This document shows, piece after piece, positions 13,593 through 20,827 of a DNA stretch of 37,777 bases. A program made the position numbers and the translations under genes. Within the stretch, counting starts at the first letter, position 1. Each line of letters starts with the position of its first letter. The DNA comes from a virus: the IMG/VR virus record IMGVR_UViG_3300015202_000026, positions 1 through 37,777 of that record. One strand, written 5' to 3'. Below the pieces are notes generated by a model, which did not search any database, was not told the DNA's origin, and saw nothing but the letters and a program-made list of their open reading frames with translations.

Positions 13593-14358
13593 CGGTATAT
13601 GTCCTTACTTTCCCCGGATTCGTGTCTGTCCGGTCATCGTAGGGCGATTCGCCTGAGTCAATAAACGGGTCCGGTTCGTCATTATAGAAGGAGTCCGGCT
13701 CCGCAGGGTCATCAAACAGCCGGATGTATTCCTCTTCCGTCAACGCGGGCAGGATAACAGGTTTCTTCGCCGCTTTCGGGTACCAGTATGACTCCTCTTT
13801 ATGGCGTGTATAGGACTGGCGTATAGCGGATTCCCGTGCGGCAATAAGGCATTCCACCGGGAGTCCGAAGTCCTGGTATCCCTCCATGATTCCGCCGTAA
13901 TAGGTATCGGAAGGGGTACTAATACCTGCACCGTTCATTACATAGAGCATAACACGGTTAATGCTACCGTCCGGGAATGTCACGTCTATGTATTCTTTAC
14001 GATACATTCCGCGTAATTGGTCACCTTCACGGTATCCTTCGTACCTGTCAAGTGTGAATTCACATTCCGCCGTTATGCGCCATATACCCGCCTGCAAGCT
14101 ATCCCCAGGGGATGGGACTACGTTCGCCACTCCACGGAATTCTAGTACCCAGTCCGGTACCTCTACTGCGCAAACGGGAGTCGCGGCAGGACAGCGATAG
14201 GACATCTGATACTTGCTCAAATTTGACCCATACGCAAGGTAATAGGCGCACGTAGGGTCTAGCACCGCCTTAGACCGTTTCCCGCACGTGCGTGCCTCAT
14301 ATCGGGCAACAAAAGCGTTTAGTGTTGACTGAGAAACGGTCTTTTTATTCTTCTTCAT
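13582..14358 (-). CDS. gamma-glutamylcyclotransferase/AIG2-like protein
   Basis: The product is 258 residues from ATG 14358 (AAAGGA 11 bases upstream); a longer upstream frame lacks a good start. The family signature YLAYGSNLSKYQM is at residues 40-52, with YGSNL forming the substrate-binding loop. GVANVVPSPGDSLQAGIWRIT follows, then FTLDRYEGYREG with Glu107 in the position of the catalytic acid. The C-terminal ~70 residues are acidic. Such enzymes cyclise gamma-glutamyl amides and release 5-oxoproline. It lies directly downstream of the amidoligase, so it probably edits or removes gamma-linked groups that the ligase adds. The chemistry is known for the family; the pairing here is inference. 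Confidence 0.85.
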   Translation of the reverse strand: MKKNKKTVSQSTLNAFVARYEARTCGKRSKAVLDPTCAYYLAYGSNLSKYQMSYRCPAATPVCAVEVPDWVLEFRGVANVVPSPGDSLQAGIWRITAECEFTLDRYEGYREGDQLRGMYRKEYIDVTFPDGSINRVMLYVMNGAGISTPSDTYYGGIMEGYQDFGLPVECLIAARESAIRQSYTRHKEESYWYPKAAKKPVILPALTEEEYIRLFDDPAEPDSFYNDEPDPFIDSGESPYDDRTDTNPGKVRTYTVEW

Positions 14359-14405
14359 GTTCGGTATATTCCTTTGTCTAAAAAGTCTGATTCGTACAGG
14401 CGTGC

Positions 14406-14442
14406 ATACCTCCGCCGTGCCATAAAAACACGGCGGAGGTAT
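14406..14442 (-). other. 14-bp intercistronic hairpin between amidoligase and cyclotransferase
   Basis: Perfect arms ATACCTCCGCCGTG (14406-14419) and CACGGCGGAGGTAT (14429-14442) enclose a 9-nt loop rich in A (T on the minus strand). It lies 16 bases past the amidoligase stop and about 50 bases before the cyclotransferase start. There is no T-run after the stem on the minus strand. It could attenuate or protect the transcript and set the ratio of the two enzymes. Confidence 0.8.
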
Positions 14443-14458
14443 TAAGAGTCCCCTTTCG

Positions 14459-16993
14459 TTACGGGAGAAGTTCGGCCAATTCCCGCGCCGTTTCTTCCGT
14501 TTGATTCCGGTCACGTTCGCGGAAATACCCTTCTAAAAGGTTATTGGCGTATACGGCGCCTGCGGATGTTGCATACATGGAAAAGTAGGGAGATGTTGCG
14601 AAAAATTCCCGGTATTGTTCCGGTGTATACCCCGGATGACTTGCCGTGAAGGTATCTTGCCTACGTTGGAATAAATTCTCCGTAGCAGAAACATCCTGGT
14701 CTAATTCCTGCCATGCAATCACTCCACCTGCGTACCTTGCGGCGTGATTCACTAATAAATCCCCGTGAATTTCCCGGTATCGATTCCATTCCCCGTCCGT
14801 GCGTTCTACTCCGTCATAATCGCCATGTCCGGCATTATAGGCAGTATACTGGTACGTGTAGGGAAGATCAACGGTGGAAAGTTCGGGTAGTTCCGGTTCC
14901 CCTTGCAAGTCTGTGTTTACAGTTCCGTTAATACCTACATATCCGTAAAGTACGTTTATACTGTGTGTTTGCGCGAATACGGGTAGACCTAATCCCCTGC
15001 ACATGTCATCCGCGTGCATAGATCCATTTGTATTTACGTTTATACGTGCATCAGACCGTTGCCTATCGGTCATTCGATTCCATATTTGCAAGCGCCGTTC
15101 CAGTTCTTCTGCTGGTAACCGTCCAATTTCGTTCGCAGGTAACGGTGCGATGCAAGCCGGAACGGTGGACTCTACTGTTTCCTCCACCAAAGACTCCGTA
15201 ACCGTAGTCCGCAAATTAAGCCGGTATTGTTCGTCAGGCGCATTGTTGGTTCCGTAAAAATAGGCGCGAAATAGTTCATTATGCTGAAATAGTCCGGTGT
15301 AAAATTCGTCAGAACGATTCGCCAATGCGGAATGTATACTTCTCCTGCGCATGTAAAAAAGATCTTCCGTACGTTGGGCGCGAATCAATATTTCCTGCGA
15401 ATTATTTGTTGGATGTGACGCGGATTCTGTTCGCAAGAGCATACGGAAGCGGGCGTGTTCCGTAGCGGTGCGCGCCACTCCGTCCGGCGATTGTTCGTCA
15501 GCGTAGGTTACTGGCAGAATATAATTCTCTTCCCCTAATGGGTACGCATAAGGGTTATTATCCGGGAGCGTACCTTCCGCGTATGCTACCTGATAGGATG
15601 TCATACCAAGCGTAGAGAGTCCCAGCCGTGTACAAAAATCGATTGACATTATGGCATAATCCCAGTTCCAATTATCAATTAGGGATACCCGTATGGCAAA
15701 ACGGGCGTCATCGTCCATAGCGTACCATTGTGCACGCCGTTGGATTCGCATTTCCTCTGTAAGTTGATCCCGTTGTATGGGCGTCAAATAGCCGATTCCC
15801 GTAAGTGGATTCCGGGGAATTTCCCCGCTTGCAGTGATTACCTGCACTTCAGTCATTCCCGTAGTGGAAAGTCCCAGATATGTGCAAAGTTCCGTTATGG
15901 ATACTGCCCGTCCCTCTAAAAAATCGGTGACTTCATTTACTGCGCGAATTCGCGATTCTTGTGTCATCAGGTACCAGGAGTTGCGCCGTGCAACCGCTTG
16001 CAGTTCCGTTATGGATTCGCGTTGACCGGGAGTCAATAGGCCTATAACCGTTACGCTAATTTCCTGCGTTTCCGGGACAGCAGGTACGGGAGTCGTTACC
16101 GGCGCGTTTCGGTTGACTCTACGGCGAACGGGACGGGCAGGAACCAATTGGCTGCGAGTCTCTTCTGCATTCGCGGAATCGGTTGACGCGTTGACTTCTT
16201 TTTCCCGCTTAATCAGGTATTTACGCGTATCCGTGTCAAGGCCAATTCGCATTAGAAGCTTCGAAAATTTAAGTGTGACTCCTTCTTGCCAGGGTTTAAT
16301 GTCCGGGGATTCGCAGGCGTCACGGATTAGAGCATCCAGGAACTTAATCCAGGAGGTAATTTTAAGGCCGTCCGTAGAACCGGAATGCTGACGGAATTCA
16401 AACGTTCCGTGCGTATCGAATGCCGCACGGGCATTGATTTTATGATATCGTTCGGATGCGCCGGTAGTGCCGTCATATAATCCCCGGCAAAATTCATAGT
16501 GATTCTCTTCCGTGCGGATACGGTCTAGACACTGAGTACCCGTTTCTCCTACGCAAACAAGGGAACGGGCGTAATAGGCATTATTCCCCCTGCGTGACTC
16601 CGGCATAATCCTATCAATTAGCGTTTCGGAACGTGCGTATGCCGCGCAAACATTGCGCCGTTGACGGATAGTAGTATCGCGCATTCCGAAATGAACGTGG
16701 ATTCCACATTTCGAATTCACCTTTGCGCCTAATCGATTCAGGACTTCGCACGCCGTCAAAATTTGCTTGATTCCGTCTTCCCCGGAAAAGATCGGAGAAA
16801 CCAATTCGAATGAATGATAATTCCCGTCTAAGGAAGAATCCGTTACTACTTTCCAGTGTGGAGTCGTCCGGTGCGTATATCCTTCGTATTTGCAAGCGAT
16901 ACCAGGGGTATTATTCAATTCCCGTGCTAGTTCGTGCGAATCGATGTTATAAGCTTCAATTTCCACGCCGAAAGTACGTCCCGAAAGTGCCAT
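14459..16993 (-). CDS. amidoligase (Amidoligase_2 family) with repeat-containing C-terminal half
   Basis: The product is 844 residues from ATG 16993, preceded by AGGAG at 17004-17008; a TTG at 17020 is weaker. Residues 1-230 match the COOH-NH2 ligase fold related to glutamine synthetase: FGVEIEAYN (8-16), TDSSL (51-55), SFELVSP (61-67), CGIHVHFG (96-103) and GTFEFRQHSGS (196-206). After a low-complexity linker (to ~310), unit A (318-393) and unit B (402-477) are clear repeats, and a third weaker unit C lies at 624-684. A second repeat pair lies at 494-580 and 712-810. Amidoligases ligate amines to carboxylates using ATP. The target, protein or small molecule, is unknown. The C-terminal half has no recognised family. 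Confidence 0.85.
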   Translation of the reverse strand: MALSGRTFGVEIEAYNIDSHELARELNNTPGIACKYEGYTHRTTPHWKVVTDSSLDGNYHSFELVSPIFSGEDGIKQILTACEVLNRLGAKVNSKCGIHVHFGMRDTTIRQRRNVCAAYARSETLIDRIMPESRRGNNAYYARSLVCVGETGTQCLDRIRTEENHYEFCRGLYDGTTGASERYHKINARAAFDTHGTFEFRQHSGSTDGLKITSWIKFLDALIRDACESPDIKPWQEGVTLKFSKLLMRIGLDTDTRKYLIKREKEVNASTDSANAEETRSQLVPARPVRRRVNRNAPVTTPVPAVPETQEISVTVIGLLTPGQRESITELQAVARRNSWYLMTQESRIRAVNEVTDFLEGRAVSITELCTYLGLSTTGMTEVQVITASGEIPRNPLTGIGYLTPIQRDQLTEEMRIQRRAQWYAMDDDARFAIRVSLIDNWNWDYAIMSIDFCTRLGLSTLGMTSYQVAYAEGTLPDNNPYAYPLGEENYILPVTYADEQSPDGVARTATEHARFRMLLRTESASHPTNNSQEILIRAQRTEDLFYMRRRSIHSALANRSDEFYTGLFQHNELFRAYFYGTNNAPDEQYRLNLRTTVTESLVEETVESTVPACIAPLPANEIGRLPAEELERRLQIWNRMTDRQRSDARINVNTNGSMHADDMCRGLGLPVFAQTHSINVLYGYVGINGTVNTDLQGEPELPELSTVDLPYTYQYTAYNAGHGDYDGVERTDGEWNRYREIHGDLLVNHAARYAGGVIAWQELDQDVSATENLFQRRQDTFTASHPGYTPEQYREFFATSPYFSMYATSAGAVYANNLLEGYFRERDRNQTEETARELAELLP

Positions 16994-17062
16994 TACAATC
17001 ATTCTCCTTTTCTCAGTCAAACGGTAGAGTGTAGAACCGATAGGGGATATATTCAGTCAACC

Positions 17063-17106
17063 CCTATCGGCTAGGTTATTATGGGGGATAGAACCGATAA
17101 AGGCAA
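17063..17106 (-). promoter_or_regulatory. amidoligase promoter with operator at the start point
   Basis: On the minus strand TTGCCT (17106-17101), a 17-nt spacer and CATAAT (17083-17078) form a promoter. The operator-like CCTAGCCGATAGG (17075-17063) covers the expected start point. An ACCGATA half-site lies in the spacer (17093-17099) and another downstream at 17036-17042. This would place the amidoligase operon under the same regulator as P1-P3. Confidence 0.7.
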
Positions 17107-17125
17107 GGCTATCCCGGAATCTTTT

Positions 17126-17770
17126 TTAGACTTTCCGTGCGGAAACTTCTTCCTGCTCAAATTTCCCGCGAAGGGAATCGGTAACGGAGGAGTCCACACG
17201 GCGCGGGAAAGCATACCGGATACGGTTTCTTATAATCCATTCTTCTGATGTATCCTTGTGCAATTGCGCCTTGATTCTATCGTTTTCACTTGCAGGCGGA
17301 TTCGCAAGGATAGACTCCATTTTGGCAATTGTCATCGCGTGGCATTTTTCATAATCGGCCAATTCGCCGCGCGTAGGACGGGGATAGGAGAGAACCTGCT
17401 TAATGCGCGAGTCTGCTTTTTTCTGTTTGCGAAGTTCAACGCGCACGGCATGGGCAGACCACCTTGCACGCTCTCCATGCAAACGCTCTTGCCAATATTG
17501 CGCCTCTACTGTATCGCCAGAATCGCGGGCAGCAAGGTACCGTTCCCCTATGTCAATGTAATTGTAGTGTCCGGTCAGAACCGTGTCACTACTGCGTATC
17601 ATTCGTTTGAATTCCTCTATCGGAATAAATGGCCCGTCTGTGTCATCGTCAAACATGCGGAAGAAGCCTGCAATACACTCCTGGAAATCCAACATGCGGA
17701 CATAGGAAAGAGCTGCTTCTTCCCTTGACATATCGCCTGATTCATAGATGCAAAGTTTACTGATTGACAT
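17126..17770 (-). CDS. hypothetical phage protein
   Basis: The product is 214 residues from ATG 17770 with AAAGGA eight bases upstream. It is highly charged and mostly helical: MSREEAALSYVRMLDFQECI near the N-terminus, YWQERLHGERARWSAHAVRVELRK in the middle. No cysteine motif, membrane segment or known domain is visible. Its last codons contain dispersed palindrome copy 5 (encoding S-A-R-K-V). A half-operator ACCGATA lies 20 bases upstream at 17791. Function unknown; regulation is probably shared with the amidoligase. Confidence 0.7.
   Translation of the reverse strand: MSISKLCIYESGDMSREEAALSYVRMLDFQECIAGFFRMFDDDTDGPFIPIEEFKRMIRSSDTVLTGHYNYIDIGERYLAARDSGDTVEAQYWQERLHGERARWSAHAVRVELRKQKKADSRIKQVLSYPRPTRGELADYEKCHAMTIAKMESILANPPASENDRIKAQLHKDTSEEWIIRNRIRYAFPRRVDSSVTDSLRGKFEQEEVSARKV
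17132..17145. repeat. dispersed palindrome copy 5
   Basis: TTTCCGTGCGGAAA at the extreme 3' end of the 214-aa gene, overlapping its last five codons. A TTTTTT run lies on the plus strand just before it, which would be an A-run for the minus transcript. Terminator function in the minus direction is therefore unlikely here. Confidence 0.85.
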
Positions 17771-17790
17771 AATGGAATTCCTTTCCTAGA

Positions 17791-17825
17791 ACCGATAAAG
17801 TTACGCGTTGACTACGCGCGTTGAC
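17791..17825. promoter_or_regulatory. half-operator ACCGATA plus CGCGTTGAC direct repeat
   Basis: ACCGATAAAG (17791-17800) matches the half-site of the promoter operators. Next to it CGCGTTGAC occurs twice (17804-17812 and 17817-17825), 13 bases apart. The block lies upstream of the 214-aa gene. No convincing -35/-10 pair was found, so this is listed as a probable regulator-binding region. Confidence 0.4.
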
Positions 17826-17882
17826 ATGGCGCACAATACCCCTGCAAGGCGATAGGACAGGCATACACGAACATTCCTGCCG

Positions 17883-18098
17883 TTACTGGTATACTGCGCG
17901 TGCATTCTTCTCCGTACGTTCGCCTAATAGCGGAAACGGGAGTCCACCTAGGAATTGCACCGTTACCACAAATTCAGTGGCGCGCAAACGTGCGTAACGT
18001 TTGAGTCCCTGGCAAAACATCATACGGGACCGGAAACATTTTCCATTACAGTACACTTTTCCTGCATTCGCCATACCGCAGTTAAGGCAACGTTTCAT
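17883..18098 (-). CDS. small zinc-knuckle protein
   Basis: The product is 71 residues from ATG 18098, chosen because AAAGGAG lies eight bases upstream; a longer frame to 18179 has no such site and would overlap the promoter. The N-terminus MKRCLNCGMANAGKVYCNGKC carries C-x2-C and C-x3-C pairs, a treble-clef or zinc-knuckle pattern like that in small rRNA/HNH-related phage proteins. The rest is basic then hydrophobic (VVTVQFLGGLPFPLLG). It is transcribed from the divergent promoter opposite terS. A regulatory role is possible. Confidence 0.65.
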   Translation of the reverse strand: MKRCLNCGMANAGKVYCNGKCFRSRMMFCQGLKRYARLRATEFVVTVQFLGGLPFPLLGERTEKNARAVYQ

Positions 18099-18146
18099 AG
18101 TGGATTCTCCTTTAAAACAGTAGAAAATGGTATACTTCCCGCATAT

Positions 18147-18217
18147 CCTATCGGATAGGGTACTGACATTATGGGGCATATCGGTTTGATTGTCAAGGTA
18201 CTAATCAAACCGATATG
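18147..18217 (-). promoter_or_regulatory. minus-strand promoter, operator and 15-bp inverted repeat opposite terS
   Basis: On the minus strand TTGACA (18196-18191), 17-nt spacer and CATAAT (18173-18168) form a strong promoter for the zinc-knuckle gene. CCTATCCGATAGG (18159-18147) is the most symmetric operator copy, just after the start point. The promoter is embedded in a perfect inverted repeat, CATATCGGTTTGATT (18177-18191) and AATCAAACCGATATG (18203-18217). Each arm holds an ACCGATA half-site. The repeat also abuts the terS ribosome binding site (GCGGAGG, 18217-18223), so one regulator could control both directions. Confidence 0.8.
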
Positions 18218-18232
18218 CGGAGGATTCTAGCC

Positions 18233-18892
18233 GTGCCGAACTTAGAAAATATCATAATAGACGAAAATGGGAGTCCGATTCCATTAGGCAAAATTGCCAC
18301 CATGGGGAACCCGAATCTCTGTACATTAGACAGGGTAAACAAAATAATCGCCTGCTTGCGAAATGGTAATACCAGAGTCGTAGCAGCCAAGTGGACTGGT
18401 ATTACAGATGCTTGCCTGTCCCAATGGGTGAACCATGGACTACCTATTAATGCTGAAATTAGTCACAAAGATTTTTTACAAAGAGTTAACATAGCGGAGT
18501 CAGAAGCTGAAATGGAAATGGTGTCCGCACTACGAAAAGCGGCAAACGGTTTTACTGTACGTAAGAGCATGACGAAGAGCAGAACTATATTTAAGAACCG
18601 TGTTGAGGTTATGCCTAATGGAGTTCGTGTAATAGAACCGATTGCACTACAGGAAATTACAAAAGAGGAATCAGAAGAAACTGTTTTTGATTATCGGGCA
18701 GCAGTGGAGTATCTGAAACGGCGCAAACCTGATTCTTGGTCTGATAGGAATAAGATAGAATTGACTGGGCCGGACGGGGGACCATTGCAAATTGACGCCG
18801 CTGCGCGTATTGAGGCATCGAAGGAATTGGAACAGTGGAGGAATGAACAAAATACGAATCTGCTTACGATTCTGGTACCTCCGGAAGAATAA
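18233..18892 (+). CDS. terS: terminase small subunit
   Basis: The product is 219 residues from GTG 18233, preceded by GCGGAGG with nine-base spacing; an in-frame ATG at 18215 lies inside that site and is rejected. Residues 25-70 contain a helix-turn-helix-like segment (VVAAKWTGITDACLSQWVNHG). The C-terminal part has DYRAAVEYLKRRKPDSWSDR followed by KIELTGPDGGPL, the hallmark tail of many small terminases. TerS binds the packaging site and recruits TerL. Here terL is unusually far away, separated by a 1.9-kb non-coding region. Assignment rests on tail motif, HTH and position. Confidence 0.85.
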   Translation: MPNLENIIIDENGSPIPLGKIATMGNPNLCTLDRVNKIIACLRNGNTRVVAAKWTGITDACLSQWVNHGLPINAEISHKDFLQRVNIAESEAEMEMVSALRKAANGFTVRKSMTKSRTIFKNRVEVMPNGVRVIEPIALQEITKEESEETVFDYRAAVEYLKRRKPDSWSDRNKIELTGPDGGPLQIDAAARIEASKELEQWRNEQNTNLLTILVPPEE

Positions 18893-18911
18893 GAATTGCA
18901 TCCGCAATTAG

Positions 18912-18925
18912 TTTCCGCACGGAAA
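18912..18925. repeat. dispersed palindrome copy 6
   Basis: TTTCCGCACGGAAA lies 20 bases after the terS stop, in the opposite orientation (CA centre) to most copies. No T-run follows. Confidence 0.85.
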
Positions 18926-18936
18926 GTCTACGATAC

Positions 18937-18967
18937 CTCTGTATGGCCGTAGGAGCCACATACAGAG
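18937..18967 (+). other. hairpin after terS
   Basis: Arms CTCTGTATG (18937-18945) and CATACAGAG (18959-18967) are perfect, and inner GGC/GCC bases can extend the stem. It is followed by GTTTAT, so it could be a weak terminator for terS. A further repeat, TTTAACGCA (18978-18986) with TGCGTTAAA (19019-19027), comes next. Confidence 0.6.
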
Positions 18968-19111
18968 AGTTTATCCGTTTAACGCATGAATACACATATT
19001 AGGCCCGTTTACTTCGTGTGCGTTAAATTTGATCTTAAATCTGCGTCATTTGTCTACGTGTTTTAGCACCATTTTAGCGCGTTTGTAATGAATGAACTTT
19101 ATCTGATTTCA

Positions 19112-19148
19112 GGGATTACGTAGACTCCGGTGTACGTAATCCCTTTTT
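19112..19148 (+). terminator. rho-independent terminator
   Basis: GGGATTACGTA (19112-19122), loop of ten, TACGTAATCCC (19133-19143), then TTTTT. This is a strong plus-strand terminator about 220 bases beyond terS. It implies that whatever lies downstream needs its own promoter. Confidence 0.9.
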
Positions 19149-19403
19149 CGTGAGTCATTCAGGTAGACCGACCTATACACTTTAGCCAGCAATGCCTTTA
19201 CTTCTGTTAAGGGAAAATGCCTAAAAACGGGGACGGAGGTATCGATTCCGGCGAATCTTTTTAGACGGTGGATTCGGGTATGGGCGGAATAGGTACAATT
19301 TTGCCTACCTATTTTCCGGGTATCTGGCAGACGGTCATTTTAGCAGTTCTGTTATACCGTTTAACACTTTAATTATGGTCACACCGTAGGAACATACACA
19401 GGA

Positions 19404-19477
19404 TTGACGAAAACATATCATTTTTTGATATATTTGCCTTGTCTACTTGACATGTCTACTAGAAAATATGCTAAAAA
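19404..19477 (+). promoter_or_regulatory. AT-rich segment with two possible promoters
   Basis: TTGACG at 19404 has TATATT at 19429 (19-nt spacing), and TTGACA at 19447 has weak -10 candidates at 19470-19477. ATATCA-TTTTTT-TGATAT forms a small dyad between them. The stretch 19390-19495 is clearly AT-rich compared with its surroundings. It could be a promoter for the structured region downstream, or an easily melted element of a replication origin. Confidence 0.35.
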
Positions 19478-19489
19478 ATAAGCGTCTTT

Positions 19490-20700
19490 AAAATTACCGG
19501 CAAGTCCTAATTACTATACAGCTTTGTTCTTAACTAAGAAACAAACTGTATAGGCCGGAACTATACAAAACTTCTGCCGTGGAGATGTTGCAAGTATAGG
19601 GGGGTCAAACTTCCACTTCGTTCCGTTCTTCCCCCTATACGTATGGGCACCGTTTGCAACGTTGTTTCCCCGTGCGAACTACAAACTTTTTTCATCCCCC
19701 TTACTGATTCATTAGCTGTATTGTGCGGCTGGGTTCTTTGCAGTACATTGTAGATTGTTAAGTGATTCCTACTTACGCATGTGCGTGCGCGAGTCGGCAG
19801 GCCTAGTGCCGATGGCCGTGTAACGTTGGACTCCACCTTGCACACTCCTGCAAAGAACCTCCCCTATCAATACCGTATATGTCTATATCGATTCGGATAG
19901 TCCCCGGTTGCTCACCTTGATTCACTAGCATGATTTTTATTTAACGTGCTTTCGCACGGGACCGGGTTCCTACCTATTGGTTACTGATTCACGCGTATAC
20001 GTGCGCGCGCGTGCCATACACGGCCATACATCAGGATACCTTCATACCAGACGGCAGAAAAGTTTCCGTGCGGAAAGACCAACTTTAGTACCAATATTCT
20101 AATCCACCTTCACTATTGGTACTAACCGTCTACGATGACCGTACACGAAGCGAACAGCGACCAAACCCGTAATCATCTATCAATTCCCGTTTACTGCGCA
20201 GGAACGCCTCGTGGTGCCGGGAAAGGGTATTCAGTACGAATAGCAGGGCAAGGTTCCCGCGTCTGGTAGCATGATACTTCCCCGGTATCCTGGCACTATT
20301 CACCGTTCCCGCGTGTCCGCTAATTCCCTTCCCGCATACCTTCCATTAGACACCGTAACCGACCTTCCAACACGTCCGGCATTTCGCCGTACTGTTACAC
20401 GTTTACACACGTCTACTTGCACCATATCAGTTAACCGTATACCTGTTGGACCTCTGGCAGAAACTTCACCGCAACGCTATACTCGCTCTGACTCTGTGTG
20501 GTTACTGCCAGTCAATTTACAGTAGTAAAGAGATGTGTTAGTCTTACTGGTTGTGCCTGCCACTGGTATGACCGCCCGTCCAATAAGTCGATGTTTTGGC
20601 GGTTGTGTGGGGGATCAACTGATTTATACTGCGAGGATATTTGAAGGACCGCCAAAACTATTCCCTCCGATTCACACTCCGACTAAATTCTAAGGGGTGA
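19490..20700 (+). ncRNA. candidate large structured non-coding RNA between terS and terL
   Basis: No reading frame here has both a ribosome binding site and protein-like composition. Instead there is a chain of long perfect inverted repeats: 19514-19553 (8 bp, extended by TTTGTT/AAACAA), 19594-19603 with 19631-19640 (10 bp) nested in 19587-19593 with 19654-19660, 19732-19743 with 19848-19859 (12 bp) enclosing 19794-19799/19807-19812, a CGTGC-TTTC-GCACG hairpin at 19945-19958, 20085-20096 with 20114-20125 (12 bp) inside AGACGG 20049-20054/CCGTCT 20126-20131, 20218-20259 (nested), 20454-20511 and 20593-20603 with 20648-20658 (11 bp). Nested stems and multi-branch layout suggest RNA. The strand and the ends are tentative. 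Confidence 0.5.
20063..20076. repeat. dispersed palindrome copy 7 (within the structured region)
   Basis: TTTCCGTGCGGAAA lies inside the AGACGG...CCGTCT enclosing stem, beside the 12-bp stem 20085-20125. In an RNA it would form one arm of a three-way junction. Confidence 0.85.
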
Positions 20701-20731
20701 TTAAACTTTCTCCACCGTTTCACACTCCGAC
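20671..20731. repeat. 13-bp direct repeat upstream of terL
   Basis: TTCACACTCCGAC occurs at 20671-20683 and 20719-20731, 48 bases apart, in the last 160 bases before terL. Direct repeats near terminase genes are often terminase recognition sites. No other function is apparent. Confidence 0.6.
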
Positions 20732-20776
20732 CGTTTTTCAGTACAACTCAAAACTTTTAATGTCTGTTCGCTTATC

Positions 20777-20809
20777 TTTCCGCACGGAAACTTAGGTTTG
20801 TGGTATTCT
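20777..20809 (+). promoter_or_regulatory. palindrome copy 8 overlapping a possible terL promoter
   Basis: TTTCCGCACGGAAA (20777-20790) is followed at 20801 by TG-G-TATTCT, an extended -10 box (20804-20809). The palindrome covers the region where a -35 box would lie, with no TTGACA present. This placement suggests an operator or activator site controlling late transcription. The terL start follows 18 bases downstream of the box. Confidence 0.5.
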
Positions 20810-20827
20810 GTAATACGGAGGGTGGAT

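Noticed and set aside
18215-18232. Upstream ATG for terS
   Set aside because: It overlaps the GGAGG site that serves GTG 18233 and the inverted repeat arm, so the GTG start is preferred.
19561-19845. 94-codon reverse frame in the terS-terL gap
   Set aside because: Overlaps long nested stems, has no ribosome binding site and no protein-like pattern.
20271-20525. 84-codon forward frame in the terS-terL gap
   Set aside because: No ribosome binding site, composition dominated by Arg/Thr/Pro/Ser, and it runs through several of the inverted repeats. Read as chance.
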